A stretch of 51,223 nt of DNA from an uncultured Faecalicoccus sp. (GTDB lineage: Bacteria; Bacillota_I; Bacilli_A; Erysipelotrichales; Erysipelotrichaceae). Of this stretch, positions 34,519 to 44,440 are shown piece after piece. The first letter of the stretch is position 1. Every line of letters starts with the position of its first letter. The stretch is from assembly GCA_902497095.1 (NCBI GenBank), contig CABVDD010000013.1:1-51223 (forward strand). The letters run 5' to 3'. The notes beneath the pieces are model-generated. The model was not told the DNA's origin and ran no database searches. It was given only the letters and a program-made list of their open reading frames with translations. The translations under genes and the position numbers were made by a program.

Positions 34519-34980
34519 ATGTCAAAACAAGAAACAATTGATTTAATCAATACTTCTATGTTGTCTTTGATGGAGTTCACAAGAAAATCCAGAGGGCCTA
34601 TTAAAGGGTTTCGTGCACGAGATTTAAGTATTTTGATCTATATTTATACAGATAACGAACAACATCAGGTGACGATGTCACAGCTAGCTCAAAGCTTAAA
34701 AGTAACACCAGCCGCTGCCAGCCAGATCATTACTGGATATGAAAAAAACGGTTGGGTCAAACGAGTTCGTTCTACAATAGATCGAAGAACTGTTTATATT
34801 CAGATTACAGATGAAATAAAAGAAAAAATGTTAGAGAAATGGCGTTGCCATCAAGATCAACTAAACGAGTTTTTGGATATGTTAGGTCCAGAAGATTGTG
34901 AGAATTTTCATCGGATTCTTGAAAAATTGATTAATTTTGTACAAGAGAAAATGTTAGATGATTCATGTTGTAAGAAGTAA
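34519..34980 (+). CDS. MarR family transcriptional regulator
   Basis: The 153-residue protein has a winged helix-turn-helix with the recognition region MSQLAQSLKVTPAAASQIITGYEKNGWVKR (about 52-82) and the wing RSTIDRRTVYIQIT. It most likely represses its own operon, including the two following ABC exporter genes, until an unknown drug or metabolite binds. The ATG at 34519 follows AAAGGAG. The C-terminus ends in DSCCKK, and the vicinal Cys pair might be redox- or metal-sensitive (speculative). Confidence 0.88.
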   Translation: MSKQETIDLINTSMLSLMEFTRKSRGPIKGFRARDLSILIYIYTDNEQHQVTMSQLAQSLKVTPAAASQIITGYEKNGWVKRVRSTIDRRTVYIQITDEIKEKMLEKWRCHQDQLNEFLDMLGPEDCENFHRILEKLINFVQEKMLDDSCCKK

Positions 34981-34995
34981 AAAGGAAGGAATCGA

Positions 34996-37191
34996 ATGAG
35001 TAAGTTATTCAAATATTTTAAACCCTTTATAGGAAGTATTGTCTGTATTGTGGTTTTGTTGTTTGGACAAGCCTATTGTGAATTGAATTTACCAGATACG
35101 ATGCAAAATATTGTCAATGTTGGTATTCAAAACCAGGGGATCACTTCGGGTGTATATCAGAAGATTTCACAAAAGACAATGCAGGGTTATTTGTTTTTGG
35201 CAGATGAAGATGTCAAGGAAAATATTTTAGATGCTTATACTTTGGTTGAACCAGATAAAGCAACACAAGCTCAAATTGATGAAGTGCCGGCTTTAAAAGA
35301 GGAACCAGTATATTTTCTAAATGAAGATTTGTCAAAAGAAAAAATGGAGCAGTTAGATCAAGATCTAACACAAATTCAGATGACTTTTACCATGGTGATG
35401 CAGGCGATGCAAAAGGAAGGTGTATCGCAAGAGCAAATGCCATCTTTCTTGATGCGAAACGACATTGAAACATTTAAGAAACAGGCAGATAAACAAATTA
35501 AAAGTTTAGGAGATTCCACAGTTACTACAATGAGTGCACAATTTGTATCTACAGAATATAAAAGTCTGGGAATGGATATGACGCAAGTGCAACAAAGCTA
35601 TATTGTCCAAAGTGGTCTTGTAATGTTGGCTTATGCCTTGGCCAGTGGAATTTGTGCAGTTTTAGTTGGTTATTTCGCAAGCCGAGTTGCGGCAGGTGTT
35701 TCTTATCATTTAAGAAATGATGTATTTAAGAAAGTCACATATTTTTCAAATGAGAATTTTAATGAATTTAATACTGGTACGTTGATCACTCGAACAACGA
35801 ATGATATCCAACAGATTCAAATGGCTATCATCATGATTTTACGTATCGTGATTTATGCGCCTATCATTGGTATTGGGGCCTTATTTCATGTATTAAATAG
35901 TGAAGCAAATATGACCTGGATCATAGCTTTATGTGTTGTTGTGATCTTAGGCATGGTTGCCAGTGTTTTTGTGATTGTTATGCCAAAATTCAAAAAGATG
36001 CAGAAATATACCGACAAATTGAACAGTGTGGTTCAAGAGTTGTTAGATGGTATTTTAGTCATTCGTGCTTTCAATAATGAAAATCTGGAACAGGAAAAAT
36101 TTGACAGAGCGAATCGCGATATCACAAAAGTAAGCTTATTTACAACTCGAGCTATGGCATTATTGATGCCATTGATGATGTTTGTGATGAATGGAACAAC
36201 CTTATTGATCTTATGGGTAGGTGCCGGGCAGGTAGATAACGGTATGATTCAAGTAGGAAGCATCATGGCATTTATGCAGTATGCTATGCAAGTTATCATG
36301 GCTTTCTTGATGATAACAATGATTGCGATCATGATACCACGAGCCAATGTTAGTGCATTGCGTGTCTATGAAATACTACAAACTAAAAATACGGTTTTAG
36401 ATCCAGAAAAACCGGTAGATTTTGATTCATCAAAATGTGGTGAAGTAGAATTTGATCATGTTTCTTTCCGCTATCCTGGAGCGGATGAAGATGTATTGAC
36501 CGATATAAGCTTTACGGCCAAGCCAGGAGAGATCACTGCTTTTATTGGAAGTACAGGTTCTGGAAAAAGTACGTTGGTTAATCTTGTACCTCGATTTTAT
36601 GATGTAAGTGAAGGTTCTATCCGTGTCGATGGTGTAGATATTCGAAATGTTGAATCTTCTACTTTACGAGATCGTATCGGCTATGTTCCGCAAAAAGGAG
36701 TACTTTTAGCTGGTACAATTGAATCAAATTTAAAATATGCGAAACCAGATGCCACTCTTTCTGATGTCGATGAAGCTTTACAAATTGCACAAGCCAAAGA
36801 ATTTGTGGATACAAAACCAAAAGGTATTCAAGAGCCGATAGCACAACAGGGAACCAATGTATCTGGTGGACAAAAACAGCGACTTTCTATCGCAAGAGCA
36901 TTGATTCGTAAACCAGAAATTTATATTTTTGATGATTCTTTTAGTGCTTTAGACTATCAGACAGATGCTAAGCTTCGTCGTTGTTTGCACACCTCCATAC
37001 AGAAAACAAAAAGTACTGTATTGCTTGTAGCACAACGTGTATCTACTATTCTTCATGCCGATCAGATCATTGTATTGGATGAAGGTAAGATGGTAGGAAA
37101 AGGAACACACAAAGAATTGATGGAGACATGTAAAGTGTATCAAGAAATCGTTCTTTCACAAATGAATGGAAAGGAGCTTGAAAATGCCTAG
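34996..37191 (+). CDS. ABC exporter half-transporter with an extracellular insertion (degenerate catalytic site)
   Basis: This 731-residue type IV ABC exporter has the membrane domain first and the nucleotide-binding domain after about residue 480 (GSTGSGKST, VSGGQKQRLSIARAL). Walker B is followed by Asp instead of the catalytic Glu (YIFDDSFSALD), as in the degenerate half of heterodimers such as BmrCD, LmrCD and TM287/288. Between helix 1 and helix 2 is an acidic, Gln-rich insertion of about 160 residues (about 40-205), predicted extracellular. It overlaps the partner gene by 8 bp. Confidence 0.9.
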   Translation: MSKLFKYFKPFIGSIVCIVVLLFGQAYCELNLPDTMQNIVNVGIQNQGITSGVYQKISQKTMQGYLFLADEDVKENILDAYTLVEPDKATQAQIDEVPALKEEPVYFLNEDLSKEKMEQLDQDLTQIQMTFTMVMQAMQKEGVSQEQMPSFLMRNDIETFKKQADKQIKSLGDSTVTTMSAQFVSTEYKSLGMDMTQVQQSYIVQSGLVMLAYALASGICAVLVGYFASRVAAGVSYHLRNDVFKKVTYFSNENFNEFNTGTLITRTTNDIQQIQMAIIMILRIVIYAPIIGIGALFHVLNSEANMTWIIALCVVVILGMVASVFVIVMPKFKKMQKYTDKLNSVVQELLDGILVIRAFNNENLEQEKFDRANRDITKVSLFTTRAMALLMPLMMFVMNGTTLLILWVGAGQVDNGMIQVGSIMAFMQYAMQVIMAFLMITMIAIMIPRANVSALRVYEILQTKNTVLDPEKPVDFDSSKCGEVEFDHVSFRYPGADEDVLTDISFTAKPGEITAFIGSTGSGKSTLVNLVPRFYDVSEGSIRVDGVDIRNVESSTLRDRIGYVPQKGVLLAGTIESNLKYAKPDATLSDVDEALQIAQAKEFVDTKPKGIQEPIAQQGTNVSGGQKQRLSIARALIRKPEIYIFDDSFSALDYQTDAKLRRCLHTSIQKTKSTVLLVAQRVSTILHADQIIVLDEGKMVGKGTHKELMETCKVYQEIVLSQMNGKELENA

Positions 37192-39004
37192 CCCGATGCA
37201 TAGTAGAGGACGAAGCGTACAAAAGCCAAAAGATCTAAAAGGTTCATTAAAAAAGATCGTACGCATTTTAGCTCCTTATAAATTCAGTTTTATTCTTGGT
37301 TTGATCACAGCTGTTATTTCAGTAGTGATTAGTGTAGTAGGCCCAAAGATCATGGGAAATATCATTACTGAGATTGCCAATGGTTTTATGGCTAAAGTAC
37401 AAGGAACCGGTGGTATTGATTTTGATAAGATTTTCCAGATTGTTTCTTTATTATGTGCTGTTTATGCCTTAAGTTCTGCTTTCGAATATGCGCAAGGTTT
37501 CTTGATGTCTGGTGTTTCTAATAAAATTGGTTACACATTGCGTAAAGACATGAATCAAAAAATCAATCGTCTGGGACTTTCTTATTTTGATAGACACGCT
37601 CATGGAGATATTCTTTCTCGTTTTACCAATGATGTGGATACACTGGTACAATCTTTAAACCAGACTTTATCTTCACTTTTAAGCAATTTGGTTCGTGTGA
37701 TCGGCTTTTTAGTGATGATGATATCCATTTCTTGGAAAATGACTTTATTGGCTCTTGTGATCGTACCTTTAAGTATCGTTGTCGTCATGTTTGTAGTGAA
37801 ACACTCACAATCGTACTTTAAACAACAACAAAGATCTTTAGGTATTGTCAATGGTCATATTGAAGAGATGTATTCTGCTCATGTGATCGTAAAAGCTTTT
37901 AATGGTGAAAAACAAAGTATGCAGGCCTTTGAACAATATAATCACGATTTATATCGAAGTGCTTGGAAATCTCAGTTTTTATCTGGATTGATGATGCCTT
38001 TGACTCAATTTATTGGAAATTTAGGGTATGTAGGTGTATGTATTTTAGGTGGTTATTTGGCAATGCGTCAGGAAATCGCATTAGGAGATATTCAATCTTT
38101 CATTACTTATACACGTAACTTTACACAACCAATCAATCAAATCTCACAATCTATGAATACATTGCAGTCTACAGCTGCTGCAGCTGAGAGAGTATTTGAA
38201 TTTTTGGATGAACCAGAACAAATTCCGGATTCTTTAAAACCAGTACAGGCAAATGCTACTGAAGGACAAGTATCTTTTGAAAATGTGGTATTTGGCTATG
38301 AACCGGATAAAACGATCATTCATAATTTTTCTATGTATGTAAAACCGGGCCAAACGGTAGCCATTGTTGGGCCTACCGGTGCCGGAAAAACTACGATCGT
38401 TAAATTATTGATGCGTTTTTATGAATTGAATAGTGGTGCCATTTATATTGATGGAGTCAATATAAAAGATATGAAGCGAAGTGATCTTCGTTCCAAAGTT
38501 GGCATGGTTTTACAAGATACATGGTTATTTGAAGGAACGATCATGGAAAACTTGCGTTTTGGAAAACAAAGTGCAACGGATCAGGAAGTTATTGAAGCTT
38601 GTCAATTAGCGCATGTCGATCATTTTATTCATACCTTGGAACATGGTTATCAGACAATGTTGTCAAATGATACAAGTAATATTTCTCAGGGACAAAAACA
38701 ATTATTGACAATAGCACGTGCTTTTTTAGCAGATCCATCTATTTTGATTTTAGATGAAGCTACTTCCAGTGTTGATACGCGTACTGAAATTTTGATTCAA
38801 AAAGGAATGGATGAATTAATGAAGGGAAGAACTAGCTTTGTCATTGCGCATCGATTGTCTACGATCAAAAATGCAGATGCGATTTTAGTCATGGATCATG
38901 GGGATATTGTAGAAGTAGGAAATCATGAACAACTGATGCAAAGACAAGGATTCTATTATCAATTGTACAATGCACAGTTCGAAGGAGATGAAAACATTGG
39001 ATAA
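37184..39004 (+). CDS. ABC exporter half-transporter, catalytically complete partner
   Basis: This 606-residue partner has six transmembrane helices and an ATPase domain with GPTGAGKTT, a Walker B with the catalytic Glu (LILDEATSSVD), and a non-standard signature ISQGQKQ in place of LSGGQ. That is the expected complement: its altered signature would face the Asp-bearing site of the first subunit, leaving one normal and one degenerate ATP site. The ATG at 37184 follows AAAGGAG. The substrate is unknown; a multidrug or lipid role is usual for this family. Confidence 0.92.
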   Translation: MPSPMHSRGRSVQKPKDLKGSLKKIVRILAPYKFSFILGLITAVISVVISVVGPKIMGNIITEIANGFMAKVQGTGGIDFDKIFQIVSLLCAVYALSSAFEYAQGFLMSGVSNKIGYTLRKDMNQKINRLGLSYFDRHAHGDILSRFTNDVDTLVQSLNQTLSSLLSNLVRVIGFLVMMISISWKMTLLALVIVPLSIVVVMFVVKHSQSYFKQQQRSLGIVNGHIEEMYSAHVIVKAFNGEKQSMQAFEQYNHDLYRSAWKSQFLSGLMMPLTQFIGNLGYVGVCILGGYLAMRQEIALGDIQSFITYTRNFTQPINQISQSMNTLQSTAAAAERVFEFLDEPEQIPDSLKPVQANATEGQVSFENVVFGYEPDKTIIHNFSMYVKPGQTVAIVGPTGAGKTTIVKLLMRFYELNSGAIYIDGVNIKDMKRSDLRSKVGMVLQDTWLFEGTIMENLRFGKQSATDQEVIEACQLAHVDHFIHTLEHGYQTMLSNDTSNISQGQKQLLTIARAFLADPSILILDEATSSVDTRTEILIQKGMDELMKGRTSFVIAHRLSTIKNADAILVMDHGDIVEVGNHEQLMQRQGFYYQLYNAQFEGDENIG

Positions 39005-39260
39005 AATTCGAATTACTTTAGATGATTATCAGAATTTAGAAGAAGCGCTAAGTGATGTCTGCAATAAATTACAGCTTGAAGAAAATAAAATACAAGATCT
39101 ATCTTCTTTACAAGAAGAACTGATAAAAATTTCTGAAGATGTTGTGATTGAATTAAGACAAGTAGATACTATACCTGATGAATTGCTTCCTATAAACAAA
39201 GTTTTTGAAGAAGTGCAACAACATAATGATCATGTTTATCTAATCCGAGGAATTGGCTAA
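38997..39260 (+). CDS. Hypothetical small acidic protein at the end of the ABC operon
   Basis: This protein of about 87 residues is acidic and helical (DYQNLEEALSDVCNKLQLEEN) with no membrane segment. The start is uncertain: TTG 38997 sits nine bases after AAGGAG, whereas ATG 38988 directly abuts that site. It overlaps the preceding gene by 8 bp, so it is probably part of the MarR-ABC unit. I do not recognise a family. Confidence 0.6.
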   Translation: MDKIRITLDDYQNLEEALSDVCNKLQLEENKIQDLSSLQEELIKISEDVVIELRQVDTIPDELLPINKVFEEVQQHNDHVYLIRGIG

Positions 39261-39277
39261 GCCAGTTCCTTTTTTTT
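39249..39277 (+). terminator. Terminator of the MarR-ABC operon
   Basis: The stem pairs GGAATTGGC (39249-39257) with GCCAGTTCC (39261-39269), followed by T7. Confidence 0.85.
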
Positions 39278-39340
39278 ACATTTAGAGAATGTTGTGGAGC
39301 ACTTCGTTTCACTTTATCTATAAATATGCTATAATTATTT

Positions 39341-39400
39341 TGACTATATAAAAATACAAGTCATAATAATTTTATAATGACCTATTATATAAAATAGTCA
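39341..39400. promoter_or_regulatory. Nested inverted repeats upstream of the pilus operon
   Basis: An outer pair TGACTAT/ATAGTCA (39341-39347 and 39394-39400) encloses an inner imperfect palindrome GTCATAATAA/TTATAATGAC (39360-39369 and 39372-39381). The GTCA arms recur four times in 60 bp. With a TATAAT at 39330-39335 nearby, this could be an operator or promoter region for the pilus genes. No regulator gene is adjacent. Confidence 0.4.
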
Positions 39401-39482
39401 TTTATTTTAATGCGAATATAACAAATAAACATATATTTTATACGTTATTATAAAAATTTTGATAAAGAGGGTGAATCGGAAA

Positions 39483-42428
39483 ATGCGTAGAAGATGGAAA
39501 GTGTATAAAATACCCATATTTTTATTTTTTGTAAGCTTTAGTATAGTTTGGTCATATATATCACCAAGTTTTATTGCATATGCACTAGATACCAGCTTTG
39601 AAGTTACTGCTGTAAATATTGATGGCGATGTTGAAGAAAAAGTTACGTTTTCTGGAGGTGATATCTCAAAAGATACTGTACCTGTTAGAGAAGGATATCA
39701 ATTTATAAAAGCTTATGTTCTAGACTCTAAAACACAGAATCAAGTAGAGATAGAAAATGCTCATGTGAAAGAAGGACGATTCTATTTTCGTTTAAAAGGT
39801 GAGCAACAAGAAAGTCTGGAGCATTCATATGTATTGCCAGATGCATCCGATAAAATCTTCTTTATGTATCGTAATGTTGTAAAAACTATACAAGTGACTT
39901 ATGCGCCAAATAAAGATCAGGATATTATCGTTACGGGACCAGATACATTGGATGTTTCAAATGGCACAGCAACAGGCAATTTTACGGTTTCTGTTCCCAG
40001 ACAAAATGATATTGTTTTAGATACAAATAATTCTAATGTCAAAAAAGATGCAGATATTTCTACAACAGAACGAACAGTATATCGGTATAGGATACAAAGT
40101 ACAAGCGATATCACAATTCCAATTTCTTCTGTAGATAAGCAAAATTTGACGTTAACTGCTCAAAAGACAATTTCAGATGATTGGGATATGAAAGGCTATA
40201 AGCCAAATACAAATTATTTCTACAACAATGCGATGATCGTTACACAAAATGTAACGGATAATGATATTCAAGCTGGTCGAAACTTGGATCAGAGTTCTTA
40301 CTCTTTCCAATATGGTAATACCGTACATTTAAAAGTGTATCATGATAAAACGTTGGATATTAAAAATGGTACGTTTAGTTCTTTTTTATCAGTTATATAT
40401 TTAAACGGACAACCTTTCGGTGTACCTCAGCCTTTTTCACGATTTGGAATATCAAAGTATCCTAGCGAAATTGGCAAAGATCCTTATAATCGTCCTTATT
40501 ATGAAGGCGCTCAAAAAAATGGAACAGGTATCTGGTCATATATGGTAGGTGGAGCCGGATTTGAAAACAGAGACAAGTTAGTCTCTACATTTTCTCGGCC
40601 GCAAGGATTTGATCCTTATTTACACGCTTCATGGTCTGATAACAATGAGCGAGGTTTTAGAGTCTGGTATGCCGATGTGATTTATGCACATGTAATTGGT
40701 CAGAAAAATACGATACATGTGGAAAATGGGCCGTTGGCGGGTGCTACGATCACAATTACGATCATGGATGCCAAACCAGATAATTATACCGGTAAATTGA
40801 TGAGTTGGGATTACGATGAACAAGGTAACATAGCTACTCCATTTACCTTAGATTATACAAAGTTTAATAATGAGGATGGCTGGGGCAAAGGATCTCACAA
40901 TTCTCTTCGTTTAGCTTATGATATTCAAATTGATAACGCCCCAACGGATATCGTTGCACAAACAGAATGGGCAACGACAGCTAGTTCGAAAGTTGGAATG
41001 TATTTAAATTATGGCGTGGAAGATGTAGAAGTATATGCCAGTAATTTAAATGCGGTATCAACTTCAGAAAGTGTTCCTTCGTGGCAAAGTGCACAGACTG
41101 CCTGGTTTAATACAGTTGGATTGGGTGGTGCATCTAGACATAATACATATTCAGATATTTATAATGGCAAAGCACAAGAAACAAAGGATCCTCAACTAGC
41201 TATTCGAGGTAACGTCAAAAATGGTTATACTTCACCTACATATCGAGATGATACAGTAGCACCAATTCATGCCACAGCTGCTGATCCAAATGTTTTTGCC
41301 AATCCGTCAGTTAATGAGCAGGAAGCACCCGGTAAAGGATTCTATGGAAAATATCCGGTATTTACACAACTGAGCTTAGGAATAGATACAAATTCATCTG
41401 ATCAGTTTGTCAGAGTTGCGGGTATGAATGTAGTTGGAGTACAGGCAAAATTGATGCATTTACCTGTGGATTACCAATTGGATGGTGGAACTGTACAAGA
41501 TACAAGTCTTTTCCCGACAAAAGATATTTCTTTGACACAACAAAAATATTTATATGATGTGGAAGGAAATCCTGTGATTCATATTCCAACGGAAGTTCCT
41601 ACTAAAGAAAATGCACAATTTTCACATTGGGAAATCTTTAAATTAAATGGAGATAATGAAGAGGATACATATGTAAAAGCCTTACCTGGCAATGATATAG
41701 ATATAACAGATACAGATCTTTTTGGTCGTATTAGCTATACAGATGGTACTGTAAATTTTGATGGGATTCGCTTAAAAGCGGTTTATATCGATGACAAAGA
41801 TAATTCTGGAAATAATTTTTTAGTAAATCATGTCTATAAAGAAAATGCAGATAGTCAGGATAATGAAGCTATTGAACAAGTAGGATCTTTTATAAGTGTT
41901 TTTGGAAGCGATTCTAATCTGAGTAAAACCGGAGAAACAGAATTAGCAAAAGAAACTGTTGAATATAATGGCAATACATATCGTCGTATTGATATAGAAA
42001 AAGGGAAAGAAACAAGTCATCCTATCGGTGGCTTTGTGACATTTGCACCCAATCAAAATTCTATAGATATTGTTTATGTTCGTGTAAAAAAAGGAACTGT
42101 CAAAGTACGTTATGAAGATGAAGATGGACAACTTTTGCCAAATACAACAGAAGAAGTATTAAAAGATAATGTTTTGGTAGGAACACAATATGAAGCAGTA
42201 AAAAAAGAATTTGATGAATATGAATTTAAAGAAATGAAAGAAGGGTCTGCCCCGGAAAAAGGAAGCGTTCAAGAAGGGGAACAGACTGTAGTCTATGTGT
42301 ATGCTCTAAAACGGTATGAAGTACCGGAAACAGGGCTTGATTTACCTTATGGTATTCCATTGCTTATTGTATTGGATGCATTGTTGCCACTTGCAATGTT
42401 AACTTTGTTGAGGCATAAAAAACGATGA
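39483..42428 (+). CDS. Large LPXTG-type surface adhesin / ancillary pilin with MucBP-like repeat
   Basis: This 981-residue exported protein has a long signal peptide (about 1-40, ending near YALD), an extended beta-rich body, a MucBP-like segment near residues 870-940 (VKVRYEDEDGQLL), and a C-terminal sorting signal: VPETG, a hydrophobic helix and the tail RHKKR. I see no Cys at all, which rules out a thioester domain of the Cpa type. As the first gene of the pilus operon it is probably the tip or ancillary adhesin. The ATG at 39483 follows AGAGGGTGA; upstream in-frame TTG and GTG codons are less likely. Confidence 0.85.
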   Translation: MRRRWKVYKIPIFLFFVSFSIVWSYISPSFIAYALDTSFEVTAVNIDGDVEEKVTFSGGDISKDTVPVREGYQFIKAYVLDSKTQNQVEIENAHVKEGRFYFRLKGEQQESLEHSYVLPDASDKIFFMYRNVVKTIQVTYAPNKDQDIIVTGPDTLDVSNGTATGNFTVSVPRQNDIVLDTNNSNVKKDADISTTERTVYRYRIQSTSDITIPISSVDKQNLTLTAQKTISDDWDMKGYKPNTNYFYNNAMIVTQNVTDNDIQAGRNLDQSSYSFQYGNTVHLKVYHDKTLDIKNGTFSSFLSVIYLNGQPFGVPQPFSRFGISKYPSEIGKDPYNRPYYEGAQKNGTGIWSYMVGGAGFENRDKLVSTFSRPQGFDPYLHASWSDNNERGFRVWYADVIYAHVIGQKNTIHVENGPLAGATITITIMDAKPDNYTGKLMSWDYDEQGNIATPFTLDYTKFNNEDGWGKGSHNSLRLAYDIQIDNAPTDIVAQTEWATTASSKVGMYLNYGVEDVEVYASNLNAVSTSESVPSWQSAQTAWFNTVGLGGASRHNTYSDIYNGKAQETKDPQLAIRGNVKNGYTSPTYRDDTVAPIHATAADPNVFANPSVNEQEAPGKGFYGKYPVFTQLSLGIDTNSSDQFVRVAGMNVVGVQAKLMHLPVDYQLDGGTVQDTSLFPTKDISLTQQKYLYDVEGNPVIHIPTEVPTKENAQFSHWEIFKLNGDNEEDTYVKALPGNDIDITDTDLFGRISYTDGTVNFDGIRLKAVYIDDKDNSGNNFLVNHVYKENADSQDNEAIEQVGSFISVFGSDSNLSKTGETELAKETVEYNGNTYRRIDIEKGKETSHPIGGFVTFAPNQNSIDIVYVRVKKGTVKVRYEDEDGQLLPNTTEEVLKDNVLVGTQYEAVKKEFDEYEFKEMKEGSAPEKGSVQEGEQTVVYVYALKRYEVPETGLDLPYGIPLLIVLDALLPLAMLTLLRHKKR

Positions 42429-42462
42429 TGCTCAGGATTTGTAAAGAAAAATGGAGGGTAAG

Positions 42463-43668
42463 ATGAAAAAACAAATTCAAAAAGGACTTGCGTTTAGTTT
42501 GTTGGCAGCAATGGCTGCCGGGTCGGCGTTACAAGTTAATGCCGTAGAGATTGGATCAGGTAGTACGGGAAATGGTGAAAGTACAGAAACAACGGTTACT
42601 TTTAAAAAAGAATTAACCTTGAAAGATGTAGATGATTCTTCAAATACACCACAAACGCCTGGTGTGACTTTTAATTATACAATTACTGACGGACAGGCAG
42701 GAACAGAAACGGTTGTACATGATGGAATTACAGAAGAGATTACTTATAAAGCAGGTGTTGGAAATCCAAAAATCGGTACAGCTGAATTCACAAAAGATGA
42801 TGTAGCCACTTCAAAAAACGGAAAGCAAATTGCGACTGAAAACGTTTCTATTGATTTTTCTGGCGTAACATTTGATTCAGCAGGAATTTATCGTTATTTA
42901 GTAACAGAAACAGGTTATTCTCCAACAGATTCTTATTCTTATACTCAGGCAGATATTCCTAATATTGATGCTAATAATAATACACGTAATTTAGATGTAT
43001 ATGTTAATAAAAAATCAGATGGCACATATTATATTTCTGGTTATGTATTGACCAGAAAGGAAAATGGAACAAACACCAAAGGAGGTGGATTTACCGAAGA
43101 TTCTACACCGATTTACGATGAAAATGGATCCACTACTCCTTCTGAAGGAAAAACCGCAACGGCATCGAGTGTTTATTATACACATGACATCAGTTTAAGC
43201 AAAGCTGTTGAAGGTGATATGATCAACGCTGACAAACAATTTAACTTTACTGTTGCGTTACCAAATCAAGAAAATGGTAGCTATGAACTTTATAAAGGTG
43301 AAGCTAAACAAAACAACACAACTGGTGAAAGTTTAAGTTTGCAGTTAAAAAAAGATGAAAAATATACGATCAAAGGTCTTCCAATCAGTAGTACATTGAC
43401 AATTACCGAAGATGATTATTCAAGTGATGGATATGCAGATCCAACAGCCACAAAAGATGGAGTAGATGAAACAGTAACTAGTCGTGCTGTATCTAATATT
43501 GGAACAAACAACAAAGATAATGATCCAACAGATATTGTTGTGACAAACCATCGTACAAATACGCCTCCAACAGGTATCTTATGGACGATTGCTCCTTATG
43601 CTGCTATGGTTGGCTTGGCTGCTTTATTAGGAGTATTATTCATTAAAAGACGTAGAAATGATGCGTAA
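42463..43668 (+). CDS. FctA/Spy0128-like backbone pilin
   Basis: The 401-residue pilin has a signal peptide (about 1-27), two FctA-type Ig-like domains and a sorting signal TPPTG (367-371) with a hydrophobic helix and tail KRRRND. The second domain shows a plausible isopeptide triad: Lys247 (SLSK), Glu316 (TITED) and Asn362 (VVTNH). The first has Lys48/49 and Glu149 (YLVTETG); its Asn is less clear. This matches the streptococcal pilin isopeptide-linkage family whose subunits are polymerised by a class B sortase, and such a gene follows directly. The ATG at 42463 follows GGAGGG. Confidence 0.88.
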   Translation: MKKQIQKGLAFSLLAAMAAGSALQVNAVEIGSGSTGNGESTETTVTFKKELTLKDVDDSSNTPQTPGVTFNYTITDGQAGTETVVHDGITEEITYKAGVGNPKIGTAEFTKDDVATSKNGKQIATENVSIDFSGVTFDSAGIYRYLVTETGYSPTDSYSYTQADIPNIDANNNTRNLDVYVNKKSDGTYYISGYVLTRKENGTNTKGGGFTEDSTPIYDENGSTTPSEGKTATASSVYYTHDISLSKAVEGDMINADKQFNFTVALPNQENGSYELYKGEAKQNNTTGESLSLQLKKDEKYTIKGLPISSTLTITEDDYSSDGYADPTATKDGVDETVTSRAVSNIGTNNKDNDPTDIVVTNHRTNTPPTGILWTIAPYAAMVGLAALLGVLFIKRRRNDA

Positions 43669-43693
43669 CCAATTGGATAAGGAGTAAGGAGAT

Positions 43694-44440
43694 ATGAAAA
43701 TAGCAGAAAGAATCGCATGGGTAGGAAATAAATTTTTATCAATTCTTGCCGCGCTATTAATCTTACTGCTTTTCTCGTATGGTGCTTATTCTTTATGGGA
43801 TATTTATCGAATCAACAATAATGCGTTTGTTTCAGATGAATTGCTTCGTTATAAACCAAATGGAACAGATAATCTTGGCTTTGATGAATTAAGAAAACTG
43901 AATCAAGATGTGAAGGCATGGATTACCATTAATGATACGCATATTGATTATCCTATAGTACAAGGAAAAGATGATATGGAGTATATCAATAAAGATGTTT
44001 TTGGTGAATTTGCGTTAAGTGGTTCAATCTTTCTTTCTTCACATAATAAAGGAGATTTTTCAGATTTTTACAATATGACTTATGGACATCATATGGAAAA
44101 TGGTGCGATGTATGGTGATTTATCTAAGATGATGGATAAAAAATTTTTAAAAGAACATCAAAAAGGAACTTTATATCTTCCTGATAAAACTTATGAAATT
44201 GATTTATATGCGACATTGGAATGTCATGCATATGAATCCAGAGTATATGGTATCGCTTCTATACAAAATCATATGGATAGTTTTCAAAGCTTTGTCAAGG
44301 AAAATGCGAAATCTTATTTAGATATTGATATTCAACCATCGGATAAAGTCATTGCTTTGTCAACTTGTATGAGTGCCACAACAAATGGTCGAATTGTAGT
44401 TTTTGGTGTATTAAAAGAGACAGAGAAGGAGGCGTCATGA
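43694..44440 (+). CDS. Class B-type sortase (pilus polymerase)
   Basis: The 248-residue membrane-anchored transpeptidase has an N-terminal transmembrane helix (about 12-34) and the sortase barrel with catalytic His132 (YGHHMENGAMYG), Cys225 (LSTC) and Arg233 (NGRIVV). The GHxMxxGxMY pattern and the size fit class B. In S. pyogenes FCT loci a class-B-type sortase (SrtC2) polymerises FctA, and the gene order here suggests the same role. An AAGGAG site precedes the ATG; the end overlaps the next gene in ATGA. Confidence 0.9.
   Translation: MKIAERIAWVGNKFLSILAALLILLLFSYGAYSLWDIYRINNNAFVSDELLRYKPNGTDNLGFDELRKLNQDVKAWITINDTHIDYPIVQGKDDMEYINKDVFGEFALSGSIFLSSHNKGDFSDFYNMTYGHHMENGAMYGDLSKMMDKKFLKEHQKGTLYLPDKTYEIDLYATLECHAYESRVYGIASIQNHMDSFQSFVKENAKSYLDIDIQPSDKVIALSTCMSATTNGRIVVFGVLKETEKEAS

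Noticed and set aside
39341..39400. Invertible promoter (phase-variation switch) before the pilus operon
   Set aside because: The outer inverted repeats are only 7 bp and enclose 46 bp, too short for known invertases, and no recombinase gene is in the window.
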